The notes beneath the pieces were generated by a model. That model ran no database searches. It was not told the DNA's origin and was given only the letters and a program-made list of their open reading frames with translations. Shown in pieces: positions 1 to 11,800 of a stretch of 64,000 bases of DNA. Position numbers and translations under genes: made by a program. Numbering within the stretch: the stretch's first letter is position 1; each line of letters begins with the position of its first letter. Source of the stretch: Pelecanus crispus (lineage: Eukaryota > Chordata > Aves > Pelecaniformes > Pelecanidae); the NCBI RefSeq assembly GCF_030463565.1, contig NC_134643.1:215564583-215628582 (forward strand). Reading direction: 5' to 3'.

Positions 1-3000
1 CTAGAACAGCTCTGGAATAAAATGTGAATAGACTTTCTGCCTCCTTAGTTGCTCAGTGTGACCTGTAAATGGGTGGTCAAGAGAGCAATAGAAACACCAC
101 TGCCTAATGCATAGCAAAATCCAGACTCTGTATCCCTACTACCTTGGGGAGCGACCACTGCAACAGAACAAGGCAAATTGAGGGTTATTCTGAATAATGG
201 CAATGGCTAGTTCTTATCCCAGGGCTTTGTTACTGTGTTTTCTCGGAGATGGGCAGGATCTAGGCCCCACTGTCTAACAAAATTACGTATTTCAAACCTT
301 TCAAAACATTACACATGACAATCAGCCGTTCAGACCCACCCAGAAAGGCAAGCCCCATATTTTTAAGTCTTTCTTTGCCAAGAATATAATTTTCTTGTCA
401 GACTAGAGTCTTCTAAGTACACATACACACACACATGCAGAAATCTCCTGCTGTAGACTTTTTTTTCCTGTAAAGAATGATTTTTCTTTTCTTTTTAGGA
501 ATAGCCTAAGTAGCCTAAACACTTATTTTATCACTTACTTATTGCTATGTGGGAGGTATTAATTATCTACCAATTCCAGCTTATGGGAGTGAAAAGTTCT
601 TGAAGTTGCTTTATAGTGACAGAGAGATGAGAAACACCTAAGTTACAGCTAGGAAGTTTTGGAGACTAAATTTCTTTTATACAGCTATTATAGGGCTTTT
701 ATGCCCAACACTTTGAATCATTAATGGGTAGATTAAATAATGAATTAAACAAAACAGAGACTACCTTCTGCTCATGCAAAGTCCTGTACAGAGTATCAGG
801 AGCAAGAGAAATTATAGAAATTATTCTGGTCAGAGAAAAAAAAAATACTGCAAAAATCTCTATATCATCCTAATTTCTTGTGGAAATTCATTTCTCAGCT
901 GGATTCCTTCAACTGAGGATGCTTTATCTCTCCTCAATCACACTTCTATTCATCTTCAAAATGAAACAAACAAAATCCTGTTCTTTCAACTTTTAAAACC
1001 AAAATGTGTTAGACGTTTTCATAGTTTGGATATTATTTTCTTTCTCCTCTTCCCCTCTTCTGGCATTAGATGTAATAGAATGAAGAAACTTAACAGTTTT
1101 CAGTTTTCTTTTTTGCACCTTTTAATTTGAAAAAAAACCCCCAAAACAGCTTGGCAAGAGGGAAATGAAACTCTTCCAAGTACAGAGAAGATAAAGTTAC
1201 AGAAAGGAAAAAGAAAAAAAAGCAGAAAAAATGGTGAAAACTTCCTGGGCATCTTTATTCCACTGAATCTTTTGGCCAACAAACCAAAAATGTTCTCTTT
1301 CCTCACCTTCCCATGAGTTAAAAAAATTGGAGAAGGGAGTATGGGGGAAAAAAATCAAAATTCCAAACAAATATATGTTCAGAAACCAAACATCAAATAT
1401 AAATAATGCCTTTCCAAGAATATCTAGATCTCACTTATCTCATTGTAAGTCAGAAGTTGTTTAACTGAAGTCATTTACACTGGCACAAATTTTTTGTAGC
1501 ACAGTTTAACTAGGCTTTCTTCACAGATATTTGCCCTATTCTGGATTTTCTGTTAGGAATTAAATTTTGTTAGTCTGCTAGATGTAAAAGCTGAAAGACT
1601 CAGTGTGCATCTCTTGGTCTCCTTCCTACTTGCTCCAAGTTCTAGATTTTTCTTTCTGCAGGAGTGATATAAGGTGTCTCCAATCAATGTGCAACAAACA
1701 TGGCTGAGAAGGAATCTTTGTCCCAACTTTAGTTAGAGAACAAAGATCACTCTGCCAGTCTCGTCCATTTTCAAAACTGGAATATCCTTCTTACATCCAG
1801 CTGCACTTGTGGAGAGCAAGAGAGCCATAGGATAAGATAATTTACTGCTAGAATAAAAGACCTACACATGTCTAAAGATGCTCTGATAAAATTATTTTCA
1901 GATAATTCCAACCATCTATATTTTTAGACCATTATTAGCTTTTAAGTCTTAATTGGTGCCAGATGTGTCCATCACATTACCTGTTATATCATCTGGCTGA
2001 CAATTTGAAAGTAATATAATGGGGCATAAAAGCCTAAAATTAAAGAATACTTAATGGTACTTACTGTATTGATCTAAAAATAAGAAATTACAAGGAAGAA
2101 ATAGTACCAGCTGGGCTGGTACATAAAAGACCTGTACTATCGACCATGGATGTGTCTAACAAATTGCTGTACTTTTACAAATGGACCAAAGAAGCAGCTG
2201 GTGTAAATTACTACAGGCCCAGTTACTTCAGCAGAATGAATGTAGCATTGGCACAGAATCTGACCCTTTAAACTCCACTGAAAGCAAGATGAGAGGTGAT
2301 TGCTCCCTAGCTTTCTACTGAAACTTTTATTCATGAATGATGCATTAAATCAGCAAAAATAAAGCATGCTACTATAAATGTTTTATTTATATCATGTAGC
2401 ACTACTTCTGGGCTTACAGCCTGGTAAGGCGTCGCCCTCCAAATGTAACTAAGACAATTCTCTTTGCTCTAGAGAGCTTCGCCATCTAAATGAGAAGTAA
2501 GTTAAAAAATAAAAGTAGTTAAACTGTACAAAACTCCAAAACTGAAGATACGATCTTAACTAAGCAGTTTTGTCATGCTTTATGATTCAATTGTTGTACA
2601 CCTTGCTCCTGCAGGTTTTTTCCAAGTTTTGGTACCAACTAGAGAGACCACCTCAAATGTGTCCTCAGGCTGTGAAGAGGGCTGGAGTCCTGAGACCTAT
2701 ATCTCATTACCATCCAGACTGTACGGTGAGGCCACATTTACATGATTAAATGAGTGTGATCCTTGACCCTTGGGCAACGCTCACATAGTTGAAAGCAAGT
2801 TGCCCACCTGCATCCACACGGCCTTACACTTGGGCACAGGTCTCCCCTGGATGCCATTTGGTGCCCCTGTAGCCCTGCAATGAGGCTAGTCTTCTGTGTA
2901 TTCACATTTTGGGGTGTCTGTAATGTTGTAAGAGCTGATTCTGAGCCTACTGGTGTGCTGCCTTCATAGCATGAAGCTGCAGGTACATGTTGCCAGGCCT

Positions 3001-4633
3001 AAAACGTGGCAGGAGGACACTTGGGAGGTGTCTGGTCTCTCTGCGACAGCACTGGAGGACCGAGGCAAAACCTGAGACCGAGGTGTCCACCCATACTGTG
3101 TTTCGGGAGCTGTCCCTGGAGTCAGCTCTCCCCAGATCACACTTCGGTATTGCCTTGCAGAAAGCTAGCTGGGATTTCTCCAAATGTTTTTGGCAGACCA
3201 GAATTAGCTCCATAATCAGAACCACGTCTTTGAAAGTTTCAAGCTCCAGGAAAGGCATAAAAATAATGTTTCAAAAAACCTCAGCACTTGAAATGCACCT
3301 AAAGATATTTGACCACGTATTTTGGGCCTAAATGGAAGCTAAGTTATTTTGAAAGTCTAGTCTCATGTAAGATGACAGACAAGTACAAAGCTTTGAAAAC
3401 ACCGGTTGGATATATGTAACCAGTGTGACCACTCTGACATCCAAATACACGTTTTATGGAAATTCCAAACCTCCAGCCCTCAAATCACATCGGTATCTAT
3501 TTACTTCCTCTACCTTTTGTTATTCCAGACACTGGTCACTGAAAACCAGAAATAGTTATTGATCCTGTAAGAGTCATGTCCCACCATATTCTAATGGGAA
3601 CTGATTTTAAAATTGCCATTAATTATACTAGCTAATTGGGTGACTTCAGTTAAGATTGAAATTGATATTTCTAATTGTATTGATTCCAGCCTTAAAATGA
3701 AGTTTCTTCAACAGTTTTGTTAGGACAATAAATCAGGGAAAGAGAACTCTGGTAATTAAAAAGACACAGTCACTGTATATCAGATGAGTCTCACTATTAT
3801 TTCTTAGTACTAACTTGACAACACATTTTCATCTGGAAATATTGCGGCTAACTTTGTTGCATTTATCTTCTACTAATTACTTAGTCCAGTAAGTTTTGCC
3901 CGGTCCAGGCAAATTTGCACAGAAAAATATTACTTCATCTATTTCCTTTCATATTCCCATTTCCACAGTTAATCAGATGGGCAATGCCTTTCCCCACAAA
4001 CGTGCAAGATAATCCTGTTTCAGAACTAATATCAGAAGATTTTTAACAGAAAAGGAAACACAAAAACCAGATTATTTGCCAGGGTAATTAGGAGAATAAA
4101 CACACTAACAATTTTAAAGAAAAAAGATTTAAAGAATAAAATCTTGTCACTGTACTGAAGTACTTCAGTTTTTAAAACTCTGGTGGATAGTGTCACCTTA
4201 ACTTAGGAATGTTCTTTGTTCTCTGTCGGGCCCATACTTCAAGACTTCAAATAACCTGCCAAAATCCAGTCTCTGAGTGAGAAATGTCCCCTCATTGGGC
4301 ACTGTCAAATTATTGATATCTGCTTGTGGCTGACCACTCCTGGATGACATGCTGCTGAAGCAGCAGCAGTAGACTCCTCTAGCCTAGCCCAAGTAAAAAA
4401 ATAAACTAGCAAAATTTCCTTCACTTTTTGTGCTATGCAGAGTTTCAGTACTGCATAACCTATAACAATTCCAGGTTCAAACAGGCTTAACTTGTTCAGA
4501 AGCCTAAATCTAAAAACATATTTTAAAGGATTCTTACATACCTGAAAAAACAAGTAACTACTTGGATTATCAGCTGCTCTTAGATGCCTCATACATGTTT
4601 ATTGCCATGATAGCTGCAAATAGCAAGATAAGA
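1..4633. other. intergenic stretch, no gene recognised
   Basis: I see AT-rich unique sequence with only short chance ORFs on both strands. There is a short CA-rich run near 420-437. The stretches near 1450-1510 and 2200-2240 vaguely recall old amniote repeats (phrases such as 'ctggcacaaatt' and 'gctggtgtaaatt'), but they are too diverged to name. No splice-flanked coding exon, RNA gene or promoter is evident. Confidence 0.5.
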
Positions 4634-4687
4634 TATAAAAAGTAGATAGTATATATTATGTGCTATATAGTATATATTATATATAAT
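4634..4687. repeat. AT-rich simple repeat, left part
   Basis: This is a degenerate TATAG/TATATA repeat. The same repeat resumes at 6052 on the far side of the ERV insertion at 4688-6051, so one microsatellite was split by that insertion. Confidence 0.75.
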
Positions 4688-4763
4688 TGTTGTGATTTAA
4701 CCCCAGTTGGCAACTAAGCACCACACAGCAGCTCGCTCACCCTCCCCCCGCAGTGGGCTGGAT

Positions 4764-4904
4764 GTCCCCTCTACACATCATGCAACTGATGCTACGTGGA
4801 GTAAGTGGGTCGCACTGATCACACAACGGGCTCGAACAGGAAACCCCAGTTGCCCAGGGGTCTTGGAAGTGATCATGGACTGGCCAGAAGGCCCAAAAAG
4901 GACG
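4764..4904 (+). pseudogene. possible ERV internal (pol-like) remnant
   Basis: A plus-strand frame through this stretch reads WVALITQRARTGNPSCPG followed closely by LEVIMDWPEG. This resembles ERV-L-type pol sequence as I remember it, but I cannot run a search. If so, it is opposite in direction to the minus-strand LTR parts on both sides. It is short, has no intact domain, and could be a chance reading. Confidence 0.3.
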
Positions 4905-6051
4905 GTGGTGGCTTGACCCCGGCTGGATGCCAGGTGCTCACCAAAGCTGCTCTATCACTCCCCTCCTCAGCTGGACAGGGGAGAGAAAACAGAATGAAAA
5001 AGCTCGTGGGTCAAGATAAGGACAGGAGATCACTCAGCAATTACCATCATGGGCAAAACAGACTTGACTTGGGGAAATTAATTTATTGCCAGTAAAATCA
5101 GAGGAGTGTAATAGAATAGAAATAAAACCAAATCTTAAAACACCTTCCCCTCACCCCTCCCTTCTTCCCAGGCTCAACTTCACTCCCAATTTCTCTACTT
5201 CCTCCCCCCAAGCAGCTCAGAGGGACAGGGAATGGGGGTTGGGGTCAGTTCATCACACGTTGTCTCTGCCGCTCCTTCCTCCTCAGGGGAGGACTCCTCA
5301 CGCTCTTCCCCTGCTCCAGCGTGGGGTCCCTCCCACGGGAGACAGTCCTCCATGAACTTCTCCAACGTGGGTCCTTCCCACGGCTGCAGTTCTTCACAAA
5401 CTGCTCCAGCGTGGGTCCCTTCCACGGGGTGCAGCCCTTCAGGAGCAGACTGCTCCAGCGTGGGTCCCCCATGGGGTCACAAGCCCTGCCAGCAAACCTG
5501 CTCCAGCGTGGGCTCCTCTCTCTCCATGGGGCCACAGCTCCTGCCAGGAGCCTGCTCCAGCGTGGGCTTCCCACGGGGTCACAGCCTCCTTGGGGCACAT
5601 CCCCCTGCTCCGGCGTGGGCTCCTCCCCGGGTGCAGGTGGATCTCTGCTCCCCCGTGGGCCCCCATGGGTGCAGGGGCACAGCTGCCTCCCCATGGGCTG
5701 CACCAGGGGCTGCAGGGGAATCTCTGCTCTGGTGCCTGGAGCACCTCCTGCCCTCCTTCTGCACTGACCTTGGTGTCTGCAGGGTTGTTCCTCTCACATG
5801 TTCTCACTCCTCTCTCCAGCTGCAGTTGGTGTTCCATTCTTATTTTTTTTTTTTTTTCCCCTTCTTAAATCTGTTATCCCAGCGGCGCTACCACCGTCGC
5901 TGATGGGCTTGGCCTTGGCCAGCAGTGGGTCCATCTTGGAGCTGGCTGGCATTGGCTCTGTTGGCCATAGGGGAAGCTTCTAGCAGCTTCTCACAGAAGA
6001 CACCCCTGTAGCCCCCCTGCTACCAAAACCTTGCCGCGCAAACCCAATACA
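4905..6051 (-). mobile_element. LTR-B, long form (solo-LTR body)
   Basis: On the minus strand the LTR starts TGTATTGGGTTTGCG, has a CCAAT motif within AGCCAATGCCAGCC, a run of about seven 45-55-bp GC-rich units (5305-5620), an AATAAA-like region near 5085-5095, and ends near GGTCAAGCCACCACC. It matches the copy at 49564-50453 closely but keeps a segment of about 260 bp (roughly 5655-5925) that the other copy lacks. A poly-T tract at 5844-5858 lies inside that segment. The long antisense ORFs across the GC-rich units look like products of composition and unit length, not genes. Confidence 0.8.
5305..5620. repeat. tandem GC-rich units inside LTR-B
   Basis: A core CTCCAGCGTGGG recurs with small changes about every 45-55 bp (near 5314, 5361, 5403, 5452, 5500, 5552 and 5609 with CTCCGGCGTGGG). 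The same units recur in the LTR-B copies at 25815-26010 and 49970-50290. Spacing is uneven and the sequence between cores is related, so this is an LTR-internal minisatellite and not a CRISPR array. Confidence 0.8.
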
Positions 6052-6225
6052 ATAATATAGCATATAGTATATAGCACATATATAGCACATATATGTAGTA
6101 TATAGTATATATTACGTACTGTATGGTATATATTATATATATAGATATACCATGTATAGCATATAGTATATAGTACATATATAGTATGTACTGTATACCT
6201 ACAAATACATACTATATATGTATTT
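6052..6225. repeat. AT-rich simple repeat, right part
   Basis: Degenerate TATAG, CATATA and TATATA units continue the repeat that starts at 4634. It begins with the ATAAT target duplication of the ERV insertion. Confidence 0.75.
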
Positions 6226-6302
6226 ATATTAAAAAGAAGGAATGATTGCTCGGACAAGAAGCAATAAACTTGCTTTTGAGCATTGAAGATTCTGATTTCA
6301 GT

Positions 6303-6343
6303 AAAAGAAAGAAATAAAGAAAAAGAAAAGAAAAGAAAAGAAG
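6303..6343. repeat. (AAAGA)n microsatellite
   Basis: A purine-only run of AAAGA and related units, about 40 bp long. Confidence 0.8.
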
Positions 6344-9300
6344 ACTGAATAAAAAGAAACATTCTAGTGGTCAGGATGGTGAAGTACTGGAATATACTGG
6401 GCTGGCAGACTGCCTTCCCTCAAAGTCCATAAGAACAAGTTAGAAGAACCCCAGGACCATCTTCCAACTGGATGATTCTGTGTTACTATAAATGGATGCT
6501 TTTTTTTTATATTGCTAAATTACATACAAATAATTTTCAATCAATTTACTGGAAAACATACTTCTAAATGATAAGTGTATTGAAATAGAAAGTTTGCCAA
6601 AAATACTCAGATAAGCAAAACCAATGTCTGAAATAACCCAGCAGTCTCTGATTCAAAGTTAAAGTTGCTGTGCTCTAAGAATTTTTGAATACCTGATAAA
6701 AATAATTTATTAGTGTTTATTACTGAGGGAATATGTTATTTATGCCCTTCATTGTTATAGATGGGGTTTCAACATGATATGGTGAACAATTACACAAATC
6801 CTAACTATTTTAGGAATATTAGGTTTGGGTTTTTTTTTTTTTTGGCATATGTGTGGTGTGGTTAACCTTAGGTAAGGCTGCACTATTCTTAGACTTGTTC
6901 AAACAAATTCAATTTTTGTCTTTCTAACAAGTCTAAAGATGACCAGGACAGCCATATTCATGCTTTTCTCCAGTGTAATCCATTCTTTGCTCCTGATGAT
7001 CTCTTGCATCTCTTTCTAGCTCGTTACATAAATTTGGGGATTATTTATCTGCTTGGAGACATGTTTGCAGTGCTATTTTGAGGTCTCTGGCACTGTGCTG
7101 CTGATGAAGAGAGGACTGTGAGCCAGCAGTGAGTGAAAGGGGCTGTGGGAAGCAGTACCACTGTCAGCGGGGTGGTTGAACAACAACCTGACATTTCACA
7201 GCTACAGGCAAGCAGGCTAATGTGACTGCTGGCAATCCTCTATGGTGTAGGAGGCTACACGCTAAAAGAAGCTGCGGTGTTCAAAGGATCTGAACAAAAG
7301 AGCTGATGTTAACATTGACGAGCAAAGGGACTTCTGATAGGACTTTGGTTCTGCCATGAGAAACTGAACTGCCTTAATAGAGAGGCTGGGAACTGATCAC
7401 AGTTTTGCCTGTGATCCCTCCTGGTTTCCTCACCCATCTCCCCAGGCTACAGGTGTTACAAACTTGGGGGGGCCAGAACATCATGGACATCCAGGATCCG
7501 CATTAGGGCTCCCGATCTTCCCTTCCTTCACCTGCAGAGGAGCACCGTGAGAGGAAGGTGTTGCCCTCACAGACCTCCATCAGAGGCGCGGCCAATGCAA
7601 CACCAGCTGATGCCATTATGCACAACGCAGGGAGCAGCAGCAGAAGCAGGGTAACTTACCAATGTCCCCAGTCACCCCCTTGTCCCCATGTGCCTTGCTG
7701 GCATCACAGGGGGTGCCAGGTCCTCCAGGCTAGAGCCAGGCACTGGACACAGCCAGCGGGTGCATGGGAGGGCTGGCAGCATTTCTGCCCTGGGAGGCTT
7801 GGGGGCACCATGCTGGCCTCTCCTGCCTGTGCTGCTGACCGTCCCGCCTCTCCTTACAGCCTCCGGCACACAGTCAGAGATGACCACATCCAGCACCACA
7901 CACTGGGCAACCTCATCCTGGGAGCAGCAGCCAGTTGGGCTAGACTGAGGTCCAGGCTGCTCATGGCCACCAAGAAATGAAGAGCCAGTGCTGCCACAGC
8001 TCAGCCAGGCAGGATGAGGCTTGCGGCAGCCCCAAGGATGAGACTGGCACCCAGCCCCTGCAAGAGGAGCCCCATGGGGACTACCGCACCTGGGAGGGAT
8101 GCTGCCTCCCCACCACGGGGAACCACGCTCCGTCTTACTGTCAATACAGAAAATTGTGTTCCATTATTGCGGCAAGAGCTTAAGAATTTAAATTATAAGG
8201 GAGATGAAAGTTGACTTTGTCCTGTATTAAAAATTGCAGTGTACCTGGGTACACACTGGGTACACTAAAGTCCTTCACTCCCTTGGTGGCCCAGGAGTAT
8301 CCCAGCTGGTCTCTGCATTGATGAGGCAACGGACTGACTGTGGACAAGGGACCTACCAGAGACTGAACTCCTGGCACTACCAATGGCACAACCAAGCATT
8401 TCACTAATTGCCACAAGACCTCTCTCTCCAGGTGGGAATTTCAAACAGCCACAGAGATGATATCTCCTGCTTTGTCTTATATCAATCCATAGGCACAATT
8501 TGTATGTTTCAGTGTGCTGACTAACATCCTGGGTGGACAATCTGGCCATCCCAGGAACTCCTTCAGGTGATTCCTCCTTCAAAACTGACCAAACTCTACA
8601 TAGGTGAGACACCTGCAAATAGTGTAAACTCTTCCTGCAGAAGGAGAAATGGTCAGATAGGACCATCTTCTGTAGACAGTTACGACAGGAGATGTTTCTT
8701 ACATAGTACCAGGAGTGACGGATCTTGTATGTGCTGGGTGGTCACACAGCAGCACAGGCCAGCTGGCTGTGGGAACATTACATAGCTTTTACAGTTTCCT
8801 TAAAGGCTGTTTTAACAATTATTTTCTATGGTCAGTTTGTATTTTCTGAGGCATTTGCCTCTTGTTAAACATTGATTTAAAATCCCTAGGTATTTCAGAA
8901 CCTGTTTTGTCCTTTAGACCAAAAGTTGAGGCATGCTTGGATAGCATATCCATCATCATTATTAACACCATCGCTGTGTTTGGAAAACTTGGATATCCAC
9001 AAAGTCTGCTTGGCATTGTGCATCCATCTCTGCCACCATCACCTTGTTTCTTTTAAAGCTTTTTCTTGCCACATTGCATAAGCTGTGAGCATCCTGGCTT
9101 ACAACCCAGGTTGCCACTTAGCCTCTGTTCAGACCAGCAATTTGCCTTTTAGCGGCAAATTACTCCTTCAGAAAGGGGATTTATACCCCCAAAGCTTCCT
9201 GCACAGGAGCACACTAGTATACACATGCACAGATGAAATGCAGGACAATTAATTTAACTCATGCATAGAGACACTTTATTGATAGCTTACGAGGGGTGCT

Positions 9301-11679
9301 GGTTGCTTGCCAGGCTTCCCCAGCCTTTTCTCCTTTTCCCTTGCACGTTCCTGTTCCTTCTCTGTCTGCTCTGCTTTCGTTGCCTGCTGCAGGCCCAAAC
9401 AGGGTTGTTGTTAAACAGCCTTTGGTACCTCAGCTGCCTTGTTCAGAACTGGCTCAGGTACCTCTCATGGCAATGAATTATGTTTTTGAGACTGAACCAG
9501 TGGACTCCAAAGGAAGGGCTGAAGCAATTTCACCTGGCTCTCAGTATTATTTAATTTATTTTAACTCACCTCTGGGGAAAGATTACCCTGTTACGTCTGT
9601 CCTGTACTCTCCTAAAGTGAGGACAAAGAAAGCAAAAAAAGAATATTTAAGGGTAAGAAAGTATCCTTGGAAGGGAGGGAGCAGCTATTCTTTTTGCTAC
9701 CTGAAGCCACTTCTGGTGGTTTACCCGAAACCACTTTATTGAACGTCTCCTGAAAAACTCTTGCAATGAAAGATCTGGGCACCAGGATTCTTCATTTCCT
9801 CTGAAAGGAGCAGTACAACCCACCACACGTCTCTATCTCACAGGACTACCTGCTCACATGTCCTTGGCTGGCAATCCAGCCATTGGCTTGGGTGGGTTAC
9901 TTGGACTATAGTCAGGAGCTGGATAACAAAGCAGTAGGAAGGATGAGGACAGACGATTCTTGCGTGTATGTGCATATATGATGTACAATGCAGTAGGCTG
10001 AAGTTCTTCCCTTGTCCCCTGTAGAAGACAAAAGACAGATTCACAAATATTCCCTGCCTGGTTATTTTCACTTTGGTCCTAACACGGTGCTTTACTCCAC
10101 AAGGCTGTGGGCCATGTGGTGTGTTCTGTCAAGGAGCATGTGCTAACCCTACAGATTAACTCCAGGAGGTCATCAACAGCCCTTCTCTGACACACATAGA
10201 ATTCATCATCAGTACTTGGGCTCTCCTCTTGGCTTTGGCCCTACCAGCTCACTCCATATGAAAGGAGCTGTGCCTTCATCAGGCATCAGACTTCTCAGCT
10301 GTGTTAATTAAACCCTACAGGCTAACCTATGTCAATATAATTTCTTTATATCCCATTCTAAATACGGTCAGTAAATAGTTGGCAGGAAATTATTTTTTTT
10401 CTGAAGGGGGTCAATTAGAGAAATAATTTGAGCATTGCCCCCAAGAATAGCTGGGAAGAAAATGACATTACATTATTGGCAGATTCCCACCATTCATCTG
10501 TATTAGCCATGTGTTGGCTTTTGTCAATAAGATTTTATTTTTGTCCAGTTTTTCCTTAGAGATATCAGAATTCTTTACAGCCTGTTAGGTTACTATGAGA
10601 TATATTTAGAAACACAATTAGTGATCCTAATGCTCCATTCCTCTTTCCCCAGGGGAACTCCATTGAAATTGTTTCAGGTTTAGGCCTGTGCAGCAAAATA
10701 ATATGGCTTATCACCAGGGAAAACATTTTGTGCAAATAAACAGAAATTAAAATATAGTCAGTGAAAACTGCATTCTTCCTGGGCACAGAGAGACAAAAGA
10801 CTATGTGGCCAGTGTTGTAATAAATGCATTGCTTTCCAGAAAGGAGGCAAGAACCAAACAGAACTAAAATGCAAAACCTATATGAGAACTTGCTTTCCAT
10901 TCCATGTGAGTTTGGAAGATTGTATTTTAAAAATAATTTCTGTCCAAATAGCTTCTCACCTAAATTTTAAGGAGTATTTGGACTGCTTATAAGGAGTTTT
11001 CAAACATAATACTGAGGACTGAATAGCACAGCATGCCACAGCTTGACTCCTCCATCATAAGTAGTCTCAGACTTGTCTCCTGTGCCCCCTTCAAGTCCGG
11101 GCTAACTCACAGTACAGAGGCGAGAGACTAGGTTATTGTGACCTATTCTACTGCAGATCTTCTGTTGGTGGAAGACCAGTTCACTGAGCACTAAATAACA
11201 TAATCTGTCATAAACTCAGGATTTATTTGGCCCATTGAATTTGGAATGATGGTTCCCACTGTTGAAAGTAGAACAGGACATTTTATCTTCCATCTCTAGG
11301 AAGTGTGTGATAGACCCACAAGGGAAATATTTCTCCAGATTTACCATGCTTACAGCTCCTGAAGAAGTTCTTTTCTTCCAAGCAGGTTGGAAAGGCAGAA
11401 GAGGCTCCCTTCTGGGATGAGTGGGATGAGCTTTGTGGAGAAAGGCAGCATGGGAGCTACCTCTTCCATCACAGTGGAGAGATACTGGAAACATCTGTGA
11501 TGGCCTTAGATCACCTGTGATGGGGAGATCAAGATGGAACCAGGTGCACACACATGTACAAACACACATCTTACGTACTGCACAAAATCTCTCGCAGGAT
11601 ATACTGTCTGCAAACTCAAATTTTAAAGATAACTGATGGAAAAAACTGTTTTGAAATATAAGGTATAACATGACTTAAA
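6344..11679. other. intergenic stretch, no gene recognised
   Basis: This is mostly unique AT-rich sequence. A T14 run lies at 6830-6843. Positions 6410-6480 weakly resemble a worn CR1 3' end ('cttccaactggatgattctgtg'). Around 7480-8130 the GC content rises and several overlapping ORFs of 60-140 codons appear in different frames. They share no recognisable domain and have no clear splice context. A 148-codon ORF at 9296-9742 is likewise unrecognised. Confidence 0.45.
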
Positions 11680-11800
11680 TCACAGGATCATAGAATGGTT
11701 TGGGTTGGAAGGGACCTTTCAAGATCACCTAGTTCTACCCGCCGTGCCATGGGCAGGGGCATCTTTCACTAGATCAGGTTGCTCAAAGCCCCATCCCTCC
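11680..11800 (-). mobile_element. CR1 LINE, 3' end fragment
   Basis: On the plus strand the sequence reads CAGGATCATAGAATGGTTTG and then GGTTGGAAGGGACC, the reverse complement of the CR1 3' end with its ATTCTATG tail. It then continues into the AGATCAGGTTGCTCAAAG region. The copy is a short 5'-truncated fragment, as is usual for CR1. Confidence 0.88.

Larger units (their letters stand above)
4688..6051 (-). mobile_element. composite ERV insertion with LTR-A and LTR-B ends
   Basis: The unit begins with TGTTGTGATTTAACCCC, the reverse complement of the LTR-A 3' end seen at 19192. It ends in CAAACCCAATACA, the reverse complement of the LTR-B 5' end. Directly flanking it are identical 5-bp copies of ATAAT (4683-4687 and 6052-6056), so the whole 1364 bp behaves as one integration. 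Inside are about 75 bp of LTR-A-like end (4688-4763), about 140 bp of internal sequence (4764-4904), and an LTR-B body (4905-6051). Both LTR parts read on the minus strand. A 5-bp duplication fits ERV-L-type elements. How two families came to share one integration is unknown. Confidence 0.7.

Noticed and set aside
5305-5620. CRISPR-like array of regularly spaced repeats
   Set aside because: The units are related throughout with uneven spacing, lie inside a eukaryotic LTR, and recur in the other LTR-B copies.
6410-6490. CR1 3' end on the plus strand
   Set aside because: Only about 40 bp resemble CR1 and the tail is not clear, so I mentioned it in the intergenic entry without calling it.
7558-7980. 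140-codon ORF in a GC-richer patch
   Set aside because: Several frames on both strands are open at once, and no conserved family or exon structure is visible.
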